Source: Nymphaea colorata (taxonomy: Eukaryota; Streptophyta; Magnoliopsida; Nymphaeales; Nymphaeaceae). From it: a stretch of DNA of 64,000 nt. The position numbers and the translations under genes were made by a program. The notes under the pieces are model-generated. The model was not told the origin of the DNA, made no database searches, and saw nothing but the letters and a program-made list of their open reading frames with translations. Every line of letters starts with the position of its first letter. The first letter of the stretch is position 1. The stretch lies in the NCBI RefSeq assembly GCF_008831285.2, contig NC_045138.2, forward strand, positions 37,129,115-37,193,114, written 5' to 3'. Below are positions 1 to 15,744 of this stretch, one piece after another.

Positions 1-900
1 CTGATATTCTTGCATTTGTTTTTTCTCCATTTAGAAGACTTGTGACATATATTTGAAATTTTGCTTCTTTATCATCTAAGTGAGTTTTGAGTTTTGCCTG
101 GTTAAGTTTATTAGGATTTCAAAAGGCATATGTCTAAATAAATACTGTTATTTTTATTTGATTAGGTTTTATAAGTTAGATCTTTCTGTTTCTACATCCG
201 GTACAAACAAAATTGATGATGGAAATTGATCTGCTTCATACTCCCAAGAACAGAATGATTGGGAATTGTATGTTATTTGGCAATCATTCATTATCTACTT
301 CTGATTTCTTTGACCATTTTATTGTTCTGGAAAAAACATGAGTAGCTTGATGCAATATCAACCTTGTCTTAGTTCATATGGACACAAAATTGATTGCCTT
401 GTTTTTCTGTTGGAGTCTTTCATTATCTAAACTTATTATTTAAGGCTAGTGATGGGGACTGGCAGTATTTTACATGAAGCTATTCTGGTTGTTGAGGGAA
501 TTTAGGAATTAGTTTGACAGAAAAGGTCGAGGTACTTAGGATACTAGCTTTCCAGATTTTGAGATCAACAAGTGGGCTCTGGAACATATTTTGTTTTCCT
601 CTTTTTAAATGCAAATGCATCGACTGGCTGGTCCCAGAATTATGTGCCTCGTCCTTGTAGAAGAACCGGCATCTTGTTGTTTGCCATCTCTTAGTGCATG
701 GTAACTGTCTGATTTTCAATTTCCGGGCGAGGATTGGTTGCTATGTTTTCTGAGAGCATGGAAATTTATCCTTTGTCTTGATTAGCTTCTATTTGTGAGA
801 GGGTGTCTAAGTTAGGGTTTAGCCAAGTTCCTTGTCAGGTTTCTGACTTGCACTTGCCTGATTACAATTGCTGATAAATTTTTCTAATGGAATTCTGCAG
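1..900 (+). other. Intron of the SPT6 gene (5' part outside window)
   Basis: No stretch here reads as SPT6 protein or any other recognisable protein. The first recognisable SPT6 exon begins at 901 after a pyrimidine-rich tract ending in CTGCAG. The segment is therefore best read as the 3' part of an intron at least 900 bases long. The short open frames inside it have no coding character. Confidence 0.7.
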
Positions 901-3900
901 TTATTTGAAGAAATGGTTGGTCCTATTCCTGAAGATGATGAGAGTATACAGGCGGAGGCAACTTGGATTTTCAACCAGCTAAGTGGCTCTGCAATGTTGC
1001 GTCTGTTTGGAGAGCATGCTGCAGTCCCGGAGATTGACAGGGAGGACATTGCCAATGTCCTGGGAATGCTGCACGTTCAGAAGTTTGAGGTGAGCTTTGA
1101 AGATGGGAATGTTTCAGATACACAGGGAAGCTGGTTGTTTCTGTGTACATGATTTTCTTTTCTGTTTCAGATTCCTTTTATTGCAATGTATCGAAAAGAG
1201 CTATGTCTCAGCTTGTTAAGAGATCCAGTTCAGGATGCTGCAGCAGGTGAAGACAATAAACGCCATGTGAAGTGGCATAAGGTGATTGTGTTTACTTTTG
1301 CATGCAAGCAGCCATGTGCTTGCTGAAAATTGTGCATGATCTGATTACTTATCCTTCAAACAATTAAATTTGTTGCTCACTTCGTCAGAGGAACTTTTTG
1401 CAGTTGCTCTGGGCTGTGCATAACTTGGATAAAAAGTGGCTTCTTCTTCAGAAGAGGAAGAATTCTCTGCAGTTATATTACAAAAAACGAGCATCTGAGG
1501 AAGCGAACATTGATGTGTCCAAAAAGAAACTTCTTGAGTCGCTTGTTGATATGCTTAAGAATGCTGACTCCGAGAGAGTAGTTGATGACATTGATCTGAA
1601 GTTTAACTTGCACTTTCCTCCTGATGAAGTGGATGCAGAGGAGGGACAATTCAAACGACCAAAGAGAAAATCCCTCTACAGTATTTGTCGTAAGGCTGGA
1701 CTAGGTGATGCAGCAGGCATGTTTGGGCTCAGTCCTGAAAAGTTCGGAAAACTTCTTGGACTGGAGGAGATGGTATAGGTCCCTTTCTGCCCAGAATTAT
1801 TTTTCAGTTGCCAAATATAATGAGAAAGCTAACTTAGACCATTTGCAGGGTGAGCAAGTGGTTGATGCTAGGGAAACACCTGAGGAAGTTGCACTAAAAT
1901 TTCAATCCAGAGAGTTTGAGACTCCTCAGGATGTCCTTAAAGGTGCCAGGCACATGGTATGGCACATATCATGTTTTACATCTGCTATTCATATTACAAA
2001 ATTTTCCCTAGGCTATTTTGCTCTAATGTTCCTTATCGTCTTTCTTTTTGTAGGCTGCTGTAGAGATTAGCTGTGAGCCGTCTGTGCGGAAGCATGTTCG
2101 TGATCTATATGTTGAACATGCTTTCATCTCCACAAAGCCCACTCATGAGGGGAATGCGGTTATCGATTCTTTCCATCCCCTTGCAGCTGTAAAATGGCTA
2201 CGAGATAAACCTGTCTCTGAATTTTGTGATGCACAATGGCTTCTTATACAAAAGGCTGAAGAGGAGAAGCTTCTTCAAGTTACCATAAGAGCTCCTGATA
2301 TTCCAAAATTAGAGCATCAATTTTATGAGAACTATCTTAGTGACAGCGTGAGTAGATGTGCACAGCTTTGGAATGAACAACGGAAATTAGTTGTTAAGGA
2401 TGCTTTATTTGGTTTTCTTCTTCCATCGATGGAAAAAGAAGCTCGAGCACTGTTGACTGCTAGAGCTAAGAGCTGGTTACTTTTGGAATATGGGAGTCAA
2501 CTGTGGAGTAAAGTTTCAGTTGCTCCATATAAACGAAAAGAAAATGATGCCCAGGCTAAAGATGCTGATGATGAGGTTGCTACTGAAGAAGAGGTTGCAC
2601 CACGAGTTATGGCCTGTTGCTGGGGTCCTGGAAAACCAGCCACGACATTTGTGATGTTAGATTCATCTGGTGAAGTTCTTGATGTGTTGTATACTGGTTT
2701 TCTTAGCATTCGCTCACAGAGTGCTAACCATCAGCAGCGCAAGAAAATGGATCAAGAACGTCTTTTGAAATTCATGACTGAACATCACCCACATGTTGTT
2801 GTTCTTGGAGCTGTAAACTTATCCTGTCCGCGCCTCAAGGATGATATTTTTGAGGTATACACGAAAAGAAAAACCTCTTCAGCTATCTTCTATGTCAGTG
2901 CTAATAATTTAATTGAATAATATTGTTTCCAGGGATTTTGACAGAGCATATAGAGTGCCTGTTATTTTAGAACATTCATTTTTAGGGTACCTATTCATCT
3001 TAGTTCTTTCTTCTATGGTATGTTGCCAGATGCACTAGGCTGTGTCTGGGCAGCGATCTGAGCATAGAGCGTAGGTGGGACTAGTAAGCAATCCAAGAAA
3101 GAAAAAAATCAATATTAATTGTTGAAATTGACAACAAAAATTGAAAAATTTCTCAGTTGAAAACTTATGATTGTCAACATACAAGAACAAAACATTTTAA
3201 ATGCACATTAAACTCATTAACTATAATATACGTAAGAGTTTGAAAAATCAAATTGAATGAGGTGGAACAGCCAAAAAGTTATGTAGCATCAAGTGAACAA
3301 GTTTTTAACATTGCTTTTCAATGTTAATAGAATGTTAAAGTTCTTCTAATTTCCTGAATTCTGTATGAAAAATATCTAATTGTAATTTCTAATTCTAAAA
3401 CCTAAGAGAATAAAAATAAACACAAAGTTACTAACCTAATTGAAGAAAGAGAAGCATATATCCTCGACATAATCATAGTTTCCATGTTAGCATTTCTTAT
3501 TGTAAAAATTGGTGAAGAAAAGAAGAATAGGAACTAACTTTGTGTCGGACAGTAGAAGGATGGAAAAATGCGGGAGGTAGAAGAAAAACAAGAAATATAG
3601 GCTATTGGAGGGGAAAGAAAGAGCCTAGGTTGTTGAGGACACTGGAGCGCTTAGGTGCCCAGTGGAGGTCTACTTCCCAATTTGCATTCTAGTGAGGGTC
3701 TACTTTCCTCATTTTATACTAATTTTATTCCCATACTAAATATTCTTGTTTGTTCTTCTCAGGTAATTTTTAAAATTGTAGAGGATCATCCTTATGATGT
3801 CGGACATGAGGTGGATGAGCTAAGTGTTGTTTATGGCGATGAATCCTTGCCTCGTCTGTATGAAAATTCTAGGGTTTCTTTGGATCAGCTGCCTGCACAG

Positions 3901-6900
3901 CAGGGTAACTCTGTCAAGTCTCAACTAGTCCACATTAATGAATGCTTGTATTGGTTGCTTATGCTTGATATCTTTCTGGTTTAGCAGGTATTGTAAGGCG
4001 TGCAGTTGCTCTTGGACGTTACTTGCAAAATCCTCTGGCCATGGTTGCAACACTTTGTGGTCCAGGAAGAGAAATATTATCATGGAAGCTTAACGTCCTG
4101 GAGAGCTACCTTACTCCTGATGAGAAGTATGAGATGATTGAGCAGGTGTTAGTAGATGTAACCAACCAAGTGGGTATTGATGTGAATTTGGCTGCTTGTC
4201 ATGAATGGCTTTTTGCTCCACTTCAATTTGTCTCAGGCCTTGGTCCCAGAAAGGCATCCTCATTACAGCGTGCTGTTGTAGGAGCTGGTAGAATATACAG
4301 CAGAAAAGAGATTCCAATGAATTTGGGAGTCCTTAAGCGTAATGTGTTCATGAATGCTGCTGGCTTTTTGCGGGTCCGAGGCAGCGGCCAAGCTGCTCTT
4401 GGAAATCATGTGTTGGACTTGCTAGATGATACTAGAATTCACCCAGAATCATATGATCTTGCACGGAAAATGGCGAAGGATGTCTATGCAGAAGATGTGG
4501 GCCAGGATATTAATGATTTGGATGAAGACGCCCAGGAAATGGCAATTGAGCAAGTTAGGGGTAGTGTAAATTTGAAAAGACTTGATATTGATGCATACAG
4601 TGGAAGCATCGAGTTGCACCTTGGGACCAGCAAAAGAGAGACTCTTTATGATATAAAAATGGAGTTGCTACATGGGTTCACAGATTGGCGAGCCCCTTAT
4701 TCGGAACCAACTCAGGATGAGGAATTTTATATGATCTCTGGTGAAACTCCAGAGACTCTTGCTGAAGGAAGACTTGTGCAAGCAACAGTTCGCAGAGTAC
4801 AGGGGCAACGAATTTTTTGTGAGCTTGAATCGGGTTTGATGGGCTTGATTTCAAAGGAAGATTTCTCAGATGAGCGGGACTTTGAACTAACTGAGAGGGT
4901 AGCTGAGGGTAGTATAGTCACATGCAAAATTAAATTCATCCGGAAGGATAGACACCAAGTTATCCTAACCTGCAAAGGAAGTGACTTAAGGAACAACCGG
5001 TTGCAAAGCAAGCAACCAAAGGACCCATATTATGCGGAAGATGAAAGCAGTCTCCAGAATGATCTGGAGAAAGCTCGCAAGGAGAAGGAGCTTGCAAAGA
5101 AATCATTCAAACCAAGAATGATAGTTCATCCCCGTTTCCAAAATGTTACAGCTGATGAAGCTATTTCGGTATGTTTCAAACATTAGTGCCTGTACACATT
5201 CATATGTGCACACACATCTGGGTATGAGTATATACACTGCATTTTTGTGTCAATGTGTGTCCTAATATGTCATGATCACATGTATATGTACCATTATCAC
5301 AAATATTGTTTTCATGTTCTTCACACTTCACAGCAAGGCTTTTACCAGGTATTTTTTTAGCAAAGTTGGTTTTCTTGAAAAAAAAAAACTTGGGAAAATG
5401 AAAAAAGAAATTAGGTAAAACTAAATTGAGTCAGAAACTAATAAGAAGACATTAGAAAAACTTGATAAAAAAATAATTTTAAAATGATAATAAAAATGGT
5501 GATAAAAATGACGATAAATAACTTTGTTTAAGTTTAAATTTCAATCCATGATGATATTAATGTAAAAAAAAAACAGAAAATGGAAAACTGTGGTAAAAAA
5601 GTGATTAATTTATTTTCATGTTTTTTCTGAAATGGTGTTTTTATCATATGTTCTCGTTTTAAGTACAGAAGCATATGGATGGTTGCTTAATGTAAAAAAA
5701 AAAAAATCATGAAAGCTAGATGTTGCATATCAGAAGCTATAATGGAAAACATGATGTTTGGTCCTATATTTTGGACATTTCACTTCCATTATTGTGGCCA
5801 GCTTTTCTGTGCTGAAACTTAAGACTACCAGATGACCTAGATGATAGCCAACTTTACATACGGTATATATACTTGTCTCTATGTGTGTGTATGTGTGCAT
5901 GCATGTGTGCACCTTATGCATGATAAAATTTACTGGTCAAGGTCCACTGACCTGGATAGCGTGTCACCAACTTTCATTTTGATTTATTCAATCCCAAAGT
6001 CTTCGTATAGGTATTGTTTCTTTGGGTTCATATCTAAGTCGTGGACTCGAGGTGCTTTTTGTGTTAATCGCTGACTTCATTTTCTGGTTTTGGTTTGCAG
6101 TTCCTTGCTGACAAGGAAGCTGGTGAAAGCATTGTCCGCCCTAGTTCTAGGGGTCCTCAATATTTGACATTGACTTTGAAAGTCCATGATGGAGTTTATG
6201 CTCATAAGGACATTATTGAAGGTGACAAAGACCAAAAGGATATTACTAGCCTTCTTCGTCTTGGGAAAACACTGAAAATTGGTGAAGATACTTTTGAAGA
6301 CCTGGATGAGGTTGGTGCACGTTCTATTTTCATTTCTCATACTGCTTTTTTAGTATCCAGAAAAAATGGAGCAGTATTTTTTCAATATTATTGGTTCTCT
6401 TTATAATACTCTTTCCCTTGCAGTTGGTACCTTGCTGTATAATCTGTCACTTGTTTCTTATGATGTCTAAGTTTTGAATTTTTTTTTTCCCCTTAAACCT
6501 GTCAATATTTGTGCATGCGCTGAATGTCTGTACAGGAATCAAGAGACCATAGTTTCTTTACCAAGCTTCATGGTGGTTTTTTATCCAGTAATTGGCAATT
6601 CTTTTTCTAGTTTAAACAAAAACTTTTATATTTGCTTCCTCGTAAGGTGTTTCTGTATCTTGGTTTGTTTCTTCAAATGATGCAGCTTGAGAGGGTTGTG
6701 AGGGCAAGTTTCTGGGTTGTGGAAAGTCATAGCAAGAACTATTTCAAAATGAAGTAGGATCTTGTTTGCAGCTTGTGTGGGTATCATAGGCTCCAATTGC
6801 AGTTTACCTTTATAGATATATTTAATTGGGTGTGCAAGAAACTTGAAGCAGACAACGGAGGAACAGTCCCCACTGATTTTTTAGTTTTTATTGGTGTTCA

Positions 6901-7092
6901 ATGAAAAAGTATGTATCCACGAGTCTGCTTGTTGTGTTATGCTGCTTATAGCCTCAAGTGCTTAGTGAAAGGGTTTCTTGGGGTAACATGGTTATAGTGT
7001 GAGGTCAACAAGTGGGTTGCAGTATATGCTTGTTCTGGAAATGACAAGTCTCTCCTTGATCTTTGATGCTACAACCTTAGCAACTAAACTTT

Positions 7093-7154
<62 letters not shown>

Positions 7155-8614
7155 TTGTCATTGTTCAATAAGCACAACTTAAATTATCACAACCTTCTTG
7201 CAGGTCATGGATAGGTATGTTGACCCTCTTGTAGCCAACCTTAGAGTGATGCTTGGTTACCGCAAATTCAGGAGGGGATCCAAGGCAGAAGTTGATGAAG
7301 ATTTGAAGCATGAGAAGGCTGCAAACCCCATGCGGATAGTATATTCTTTTGGGGTTTCACATGAGCACCCAGGCACCTTCATTTTATCTTATATACGCAG
7401 CAGCAATCCTCATCATGAATACATTGGTCTCTATCCGAAGGGTTTCAAGTTCAGGTCGAAGATGTTTGAGAGTCTAGATAGGTTAGTGGCATACTTTCAG
7501 AGGCATATTGATGACCTGCAGCATTCTTCTGTTCCACCTATTCGTTCAGTAGCTGCAATGGTTCCGTTGAGAAGCCCAGCAAGTGGTGGAGGTTCAGTTG
7601 GCAGCGGTTGGGGTGGGTCAACAACCAGCAGTGGGGATGGTTGGAGGACACGAGGTCATTCCGATAGGGATAGATCTGCAACACCTGCTTCAAGAACAGG
7701 TATTTGTACTATTGCGTTATTTGGGTTCACCACCTGTATATCTGAAATATTGTTGCTCGATCATTGGATTTCAACGCTACAAGATTTTATTCTGTTTCAG
7801 ACAAGTAATATGCGTCATTCACTTACATGGCTAGTGTCTCTAGATTTCTGACCTGCAGTGAGCATGACATCAGTGCTCCTGATTGAAATAGTGCCATAAT
7901 ATTTTCCTTTTTGTCTAATTTATTTGTTTATTTTGTTTCATACGTTGTGCTAACTCTAGATCTTGAAAAGAATTGCATCAGTGCAATTGGAATCTGTAAA
8001 ATGATCTTTTGTGGTTGCTGACTGTTCAAATAGAGGTTTTTTACAGGCATCTGAGCGTTCTTAGATGGCATCTTTCTTCCTAGCTTCCTTAGTCTCGGCC
8101 TTACTGTTTTTCTTTCCACATGGGAACAGGAAGAGGTGATTACAGAAATGGAAATGCTCGAGATGGGCATCCGAGTGGATTGCCGAGACCATATGGGAAT
8201 GACCGAGGACGTGGTGGAAGGGGAGGCAGGGGGCACCGTGATGGACAGGATTCTTTTACTTCCAACTGGGGTCAAAGCTCAGATTCGAAGGATGGTGGTG
8301 GTGGTGGTGGTGCTTGGGGGGGAAGCTTCGGTGGAACAAATGCTCCAAAGTCTCCTTCTAGAGGTGATGCGCCTGGAACTTGGGGTAGCAGTGGGGCCTG
8401 GGGCAGCGGAGGTGGCGAGTGGGAGGCTACTAAAAACCCATCAGCTCCTGATGTTGGCGATGCAGGTTGGGAGGCTACTAAAAAGTTGGACGCCTTGGCT
8501 GTATCTGATCCACCCCAAGGCATGCAGAATGGTAGCAATGGCGGTGGTGCAGGTGGCTGGGGTGCGAGCGGTGGAAGATGGGCTGGAGATCCTGATGTGC
8601 CTGGTGGATGGTGA
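901..8614 (+). CDS. SPT6: Transcription elongation factor SPT6 homolog (SPT6L/GTB1 type), 3' part of gene
   Basis: SPT6 is a histone chaperone that travels with RNA polymerase II. Ten coding exons were joined by GT-AG borders: 901-1089, 1171-1281, 1404-1772, 1849-1956, 2054-2854, 3763-3904, 3988-5168, 6101-6310, 7204-7699 and 8130-8614. They give 1,363 residues plus a stop. In order these show the helical linker (HVQKFEIPFIAMYRKE), the RNase H-like YqgF fold (PRVMACCWGPGKP, MLDSSGEVLDVLY), the NPLAMVATLCGPGREILSWKL core, a helix-hairpin-helix (SGLGPRKASSLQRAV), an S1 domain (EGRLVQATVRRV), the tandem SH2 region (FGVSHEHPGTFILSYI, HHEYIGLYPKGFKFR) and a Gly/Trp-rich tail. The tail carries about ten WG/GW dipeptides (SGWGG, NWGQ, GAWGG, GTWGS, GGWGAS, final GGW). 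Such repeats bind Argonaute in the Arabidopsis SPT6L family. The acidic N-terminus lies upstream of base 1. Exon 3 could instead start at 1389 and exon 7 at 3985, both in frame. Confidence 0.95.
2855..3762 (+). other. SPT6 intron, 908 bp
   Basis: AT-rich intron between a GTATAC donor and a TTCTTCTCAG acceptor. It holds no recognisable gene or structured repeat. Open frames in it are short and lack coding character. Confidence 0.75.
5169..6100 (+). other. SPT6 intron with AT-rich repeat-like segment
   Basis: Intron of 932 bp with a GTATGT donor and a GGTTTGCAG acceptor. The part near 5330-5690 is a string of A-rich words around 'gcaaagttggttttcttg' and 'gataaaaatgacgataaa'. It resembles the interior of the MITE-like elements at 35246 and 44885, but no clear terminal repeats were found, so it may be a decayed relative. 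Confidence 0.5.
6311..7203 (+). other. SPT6 intron, 893 bp, with microsatellite
   Basis: Donor GAG|GTTGGT and acceptor CTTGCAG|GTC join the S1-side exon (ending EDLDE) to the SH2 exon (VMDRYVDPL). The compound TC/AC microsatellite at 7095-7150 lies about 50 bases before the acceptor. Nothing else is recognised. Confidence 0.75.
7095..7150 (+). repeat. Compound (TC)n(AC)n microsatellite
   Basis: About eleven TC units pass directly into about seventeen AC units near the 3' end of an SPT6 intron. The pyrimidine-rich half could contribute to the acceptor context; this is inference. Confidence 0.95.
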
Positions 8615-10462
8615 AAATGCTGGAATCATCGGCGTCTACCGGAAAATCTTCTGCCAGAGCAATAGGGGCTCTCCTTAATTGATCCCCCCTGCTGTTTGGC
8701 ACCATAAGTGTTGTAGGGCAAAAGCCTTCCCTCCCCTCGTGCATGTGGATACAACTTTCTTGGGAGTTTCCTTTTTTTGTTTATATGGAAAATTTTCATT
8801 TTTGTCCCTCCATATGATGGTAAATATTCTAATCTCTTGTTGAAATGTAAAATACCAGCTTGAATGCTGTAATTTAGCTTCTTCCTTTTAAGTTTTAACG
8901 GCATCATTTTAGAACGTGTAATCGACAAGAAAGAACATGAGAATTTAGGCTTGGCTTGTGTAATTCACCTGATGGATCACCTTAGAGTAAAGTGGATCTC
9001 TCTCTCTCTCTCTCCCAACATGGTAGTTGCTTACCCTTAATTTCTGTGACTCCTGCAGTTGCCAGTGACCTACCATGAATACCGGCAAATGAAAAGCAGT
9101 TGGGAAATGGCAGTAGCCGGGGACCGTTTTGAGAGACGCTCGATATATTTTTCATGGTGATGACAGTCCCAAGGTTTCCAGCAATGCTATCAGAATTGGT
9201 CGCAAAGGAAACATTGTACCTCGGTTGGAAATATGGGGTGCTAATTTATTTTATATTATTTATTAATTTTTTATAAAAATAATTAGAGAATCATCTGACC
9301 TGGTCTATGCGTCTTGGCGGTAGCGGATATTTGATAAGAGATTAAAAACGGGGGAAAATTGTTTTGACGCTAGTGGGAAGAAATTTACGGAGGGTGTAGG
9401 TTTTCTAATAACTGTGCCTTGGGATGAACAGAAATGGTGGATGAAAACTTTGATTCAGTTTTACCGTTTTCTTTTCTGTTGGCGTTATTTCTGTTTCAAT
9501 TCAGAAGGCAGTTATTATCGTTAAAAGTTTTGTGAAAAAGTACATAAAATCCCAAAACACCCATTTTACACAGGCATGAATTATAAATAATTTATAAATG
9601 TTTTTTGGTGAAAATATTTATAGACCAGCGATTGTTAAATGCTAATAAAAGCCACCTAAATATTTGTAATTATAATAGCTAGATCCACTCGCACATTCGA
9701 TTCAGGTTATTGGTTTGGGGAATTTTTTTAACTTGGCTTTTAGCAGTTTGGGTTGTAGTTCGTTTAGTCAATCCCTTTCATAAGCACTTTAAGATTTCTC
9801 ATAATCTTTAATACAAAATTAAACTTTTTGTAATCTAGTATTATGATCCACTATCCTTAAACCACACGACCCTAATGCAAGAATGTGAATTTAGCGTTCG
9901 ACGAACATTAAAATGCTTTATCATGAAATGATCACTAAAATATCTTTCGAGTAATGAGATCAATAATCATCGATTCCAAATGCTGCATTTTATATTTTAT
10001 CACCTGCTCTAAGTTGTTATTAGTCATGGCGCAACTAAGACTGTGAAATTGCTAAATAAACATTTATTTCTGAGTTTTAACAAACATCAGTTTGATTTAA
10101 CTTAGTGGCATAGCCCAATTGTGCAACAATGACACTTTCAAAAATTTACATGATTACGCCCAAATTTTAATTAATAACAATAATACGCTGAAAATTGGAA
10201 AGTTTTTTTGTGTAACCTATACATTAAAAAAAGGCATTTAATAGCCAGCTTATAAGTTTTAAATCATGGATGGAAACCACATCCATACATATTAAAAAAT
10301 AAATGTTCTTAGATTTATTTGTAAAAGATAAGTACACGTGGGAAAAATTTCTGGCAACATTGTAACTGTTGTGTCTTTAAAGGGTTTTTTTCTGCAAGAA
10401 AGATAAAGTGCTAGGGCAAGCTTTTTAACCCAAAAATGGAGGCACCCAAGTGATCAGAGTGA

Positions 10463-10488
10463 CTCTCTCTCTCTCTCTCTCTCTCTCT
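10463..10488 (+). repeat. (CT)13 leader microsatellite upstream of NACA start
   Basis: A perfect CT run ends 43 bases before the ATG at 10532 and probably sits in the 5'UTR. CT/GA repeats are common in plant leaders and can be bound by BPC-type GAGA-binding proteins; that role here is inference. Confidence 0.85.
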
Positions 10489-10489
10489 G

Positions 10490-10499
10490 TTTAGGGTTT
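10490..10499 (+). promoter_or_regulatory. Telo-box-like motif in NACA leader
   Basis: The word TTAGGGTTTT is the complement of the AAACCCTAA telo box. This element is typical of plant genes for ribosome and translation components, which fits an NAC-alpha gene. Function is inferred from position only. Confidence 0.45.
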
Positions 10500-10531
10500 T
10501 GCTTCTCTGGGGAAGGAGCAGAAGCGGCGCC

Positions 10532-13312
<2,781 letters not shown>

Positions 13313-15744
13313 GTAAACAGTCCAGTTTTTGTAGTTGAATTTGATACCTTGTTGTATGATGTTCACTTTGTTTTTCCCTCCGAGTTTCAGAACAATTGCT
13401 TTCCCATTTTATATGACTTTTTAGAGGCTGCTTGGTTCTTATCTGCGTTTATCTTCTATTCGGACGTGTGTCATAGCTTCATGCAGATCTTGTTCGTCCT
13501 CATTTGATGCTTGGGATTTCATTTCTACTTTTCAAGCCTCAAGAATCCTTGATTCTGTTAGCAAATAGACGAGATATTAGTTTGTCATTAGATGATGTGA
13601 TTAGTACGACTCTTCCGTCCTTTGGTGGTGTGGTGTACTAATTCATGATGTAAGCTTTCCAAGTTTCCTCTTGAGAATGCAGTTAACCTTACCGAAATGT
13701 GTGCTTGCTTTCAGTAATCAAAACAAGCATAGCCAGCAGCACCATGGTCCTGTAACACTTGACTATTCCAAAGGTTGCATAGAGAGTTGTATGTACTATA
13801 TAGTTTGAGGAATGGCTTCGTGCATTCAACCTGGAGGTTCACGTTTCAAGTTATGCATGGCTTGGCTGTTGTCAAGAATCTAGAGATACTTCCGTGATGA
13901 GAAATTCTACTTCAGATGTTATGTTTTTCGCAAGATGTTATGTTTTTCGCAAGCTTTTTAATGATTTACGTACATTTTTTAGCATTTACCGACATGCTGT
14001 TTTTTAAGCTCTTTATGCAACAGAAATTACGGGTGATTATCATAAAAGTCGAAATTTTTTTAAATTATCTGAAAACATTTTAAATGACCCTCTCCCAAAA
14101 TAAACTTATTATTAACAAAAGAATTGTTTTTCTTGATTTTGGGCTTCATATGATCCACAATCGTCTTTCAGATAATGCTTCTCCATTTTCCAATGAAGAT
14201 GTTGGGAGGTAGGCTCCCCACCATTTATTGAGAAGGAATCATATGTACATGATAAAAAAAAAGATGTACAAAGTGACAAGGATGCCAAGCAAGTAAAACA
14301 AAAACCAGGCAAAAACAGCTTCTACCAAAGAAACAAAATTGAGCATATACGATGATCAACTAAATTGAGCATAAAATTGAGCATATATATGATGATCAAC
14401 TAGTAGAGTATCTGTCAAAAGAGTCAGAGCAATCCCTTACCATGTTGAAAGGAATTGTATCATCTTTGAGCCTTCAGCTGTGTTCAGATAAAAACCTTCA
14501 TTTCTCAGGCCAATTCCTTCTACCTCCATTTTCACCTTCCGTTTTTATAATGGACGGTTTCACATTGTAAGCGTCAATGACCTAATTTAGGAAAAGGTAA
14601 GGTAAGGTTGCTCCTAGATCGGTTTTGTAGTATTCAGTCTAGTTTGCAGCAAGAACTGCTTTTGCAGATGACAAAATCTGTTGTTAAGACGGATGGATGA
14701 ATTGTTCGGAGGCACAAACTTGTACGTCTATAAAATCTGGCAGACGAAAAAAATATTATTTGAACACCACTTGTCACACGAGTCTGGGAGGGACTGCACG
14801 AGCCCTGACCTGCTTCATTGATCAGGCTTGAAGCGGAGCCTGCTCTCTCTCGCTCTCTCAAAGTAACCCAAAAAGAAAAGAGGAGCGATCAAAGTTAGCG
14901 GTAGAACGTTTCAGCAGTCGCAGAAATGTTACGTGCAGCTAGGAGAAAAACGCCGTTCATTTGTTTTAACTGGAAATCTTTTCGCAATTTACCAATTGAT
15001 GTAAGTGACGTATGTTTTACTAAAAGAAGACGCCACATAATGCTACATGTTTGCTCCACTCCAAGGTGTTTTTCTGGGTTTTCACAAATCCAATTAATTT
15101 AAATTGATTTTATAGGTTAAGAACGTAACTTCAAGGAAAAGATCATGAATTTTTCATGCCTATATAAAATCATATAGGTTTAATCAACAAAGGTCTTAAC
15201 TTGTCAATTTCTAAAATGCAACAGCAAAATTTGATTTCTGTTTGTTCCTCACATTTCCCAACATTTCAGGTCCACTCATGCGATTAAACTGTACGAAAAC
15301 CGAAAAGTAGAGAGGACATCACATTTAGAAATATCTGCGTGCGCGCGCAAAAACACATATATACAGAGCAGATGGTTAAAAACAGAACACCCATAGTGTG
15401 TGTGTGCCTGTATATATATACACTACAGGATGAATCCATAACAAGGTATTACTCCAGTCAATGCAAATGCGAGACCCGGTAGCCAATTCATGCTAGAAGA
15501 GGGTAAGCACTGAACAAATACACGTAGTACATCCACTTGCCTGGGTCTCATCACACTGGTTGAATGCAAAATGACAGCTGCAATATTCATCCACAACAAT
15601 TAGTGTTGAAGAACCACGACAGAGTGCCGAGGAACCCATTATCTACAAAACAGAGAGACGGTATCTAATATAAAAAGTAACAGAGAAAGGTCCTATACCA
15701 GGGTTATAGAATGCTGCATTCTAGGATGAAGATGCAATCACAGA
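13313..15744 (+). other. Intergenic region between convergent NACA and RING genes
   Basis: It contains the probable NACA 3'UTR (first few hundred bases) and the probable RING-gene 3'UTR (last 100-300 bases). Short tandem repeats occur at about 13914-13951 (two copies of 'agatgttatgtttttcgca') and 14331-14400 (repeated 'aattgagcata'). No gene is recognised. Confidence 0.6.

Larger units (their letters stand above)
8615..10531 (+). other. SPT6 3'UTR, intergenic spacer and NACA promoter/leader
   Basis: The first few hundred bases after the SPT6 stop are the probable 3'UTR. A short CT run lies at 8997-9014. The rest is AT-rich spacer without a recognisable gene. The last part, with the CT repeat at 10463-10488 and the TTAGGGTTTT telo-box-like word, is the probable 5'UTR of the next gene. 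Confidence 0.6.

Noticed and set aside
8136-8744. Long overlapping frames over the SPT6 Gly/Trp-rich tail on both strands
   Set aside because: Shadow frames caused by the GC-rich repeat codons; the spliced SPT6 frame explains the region.
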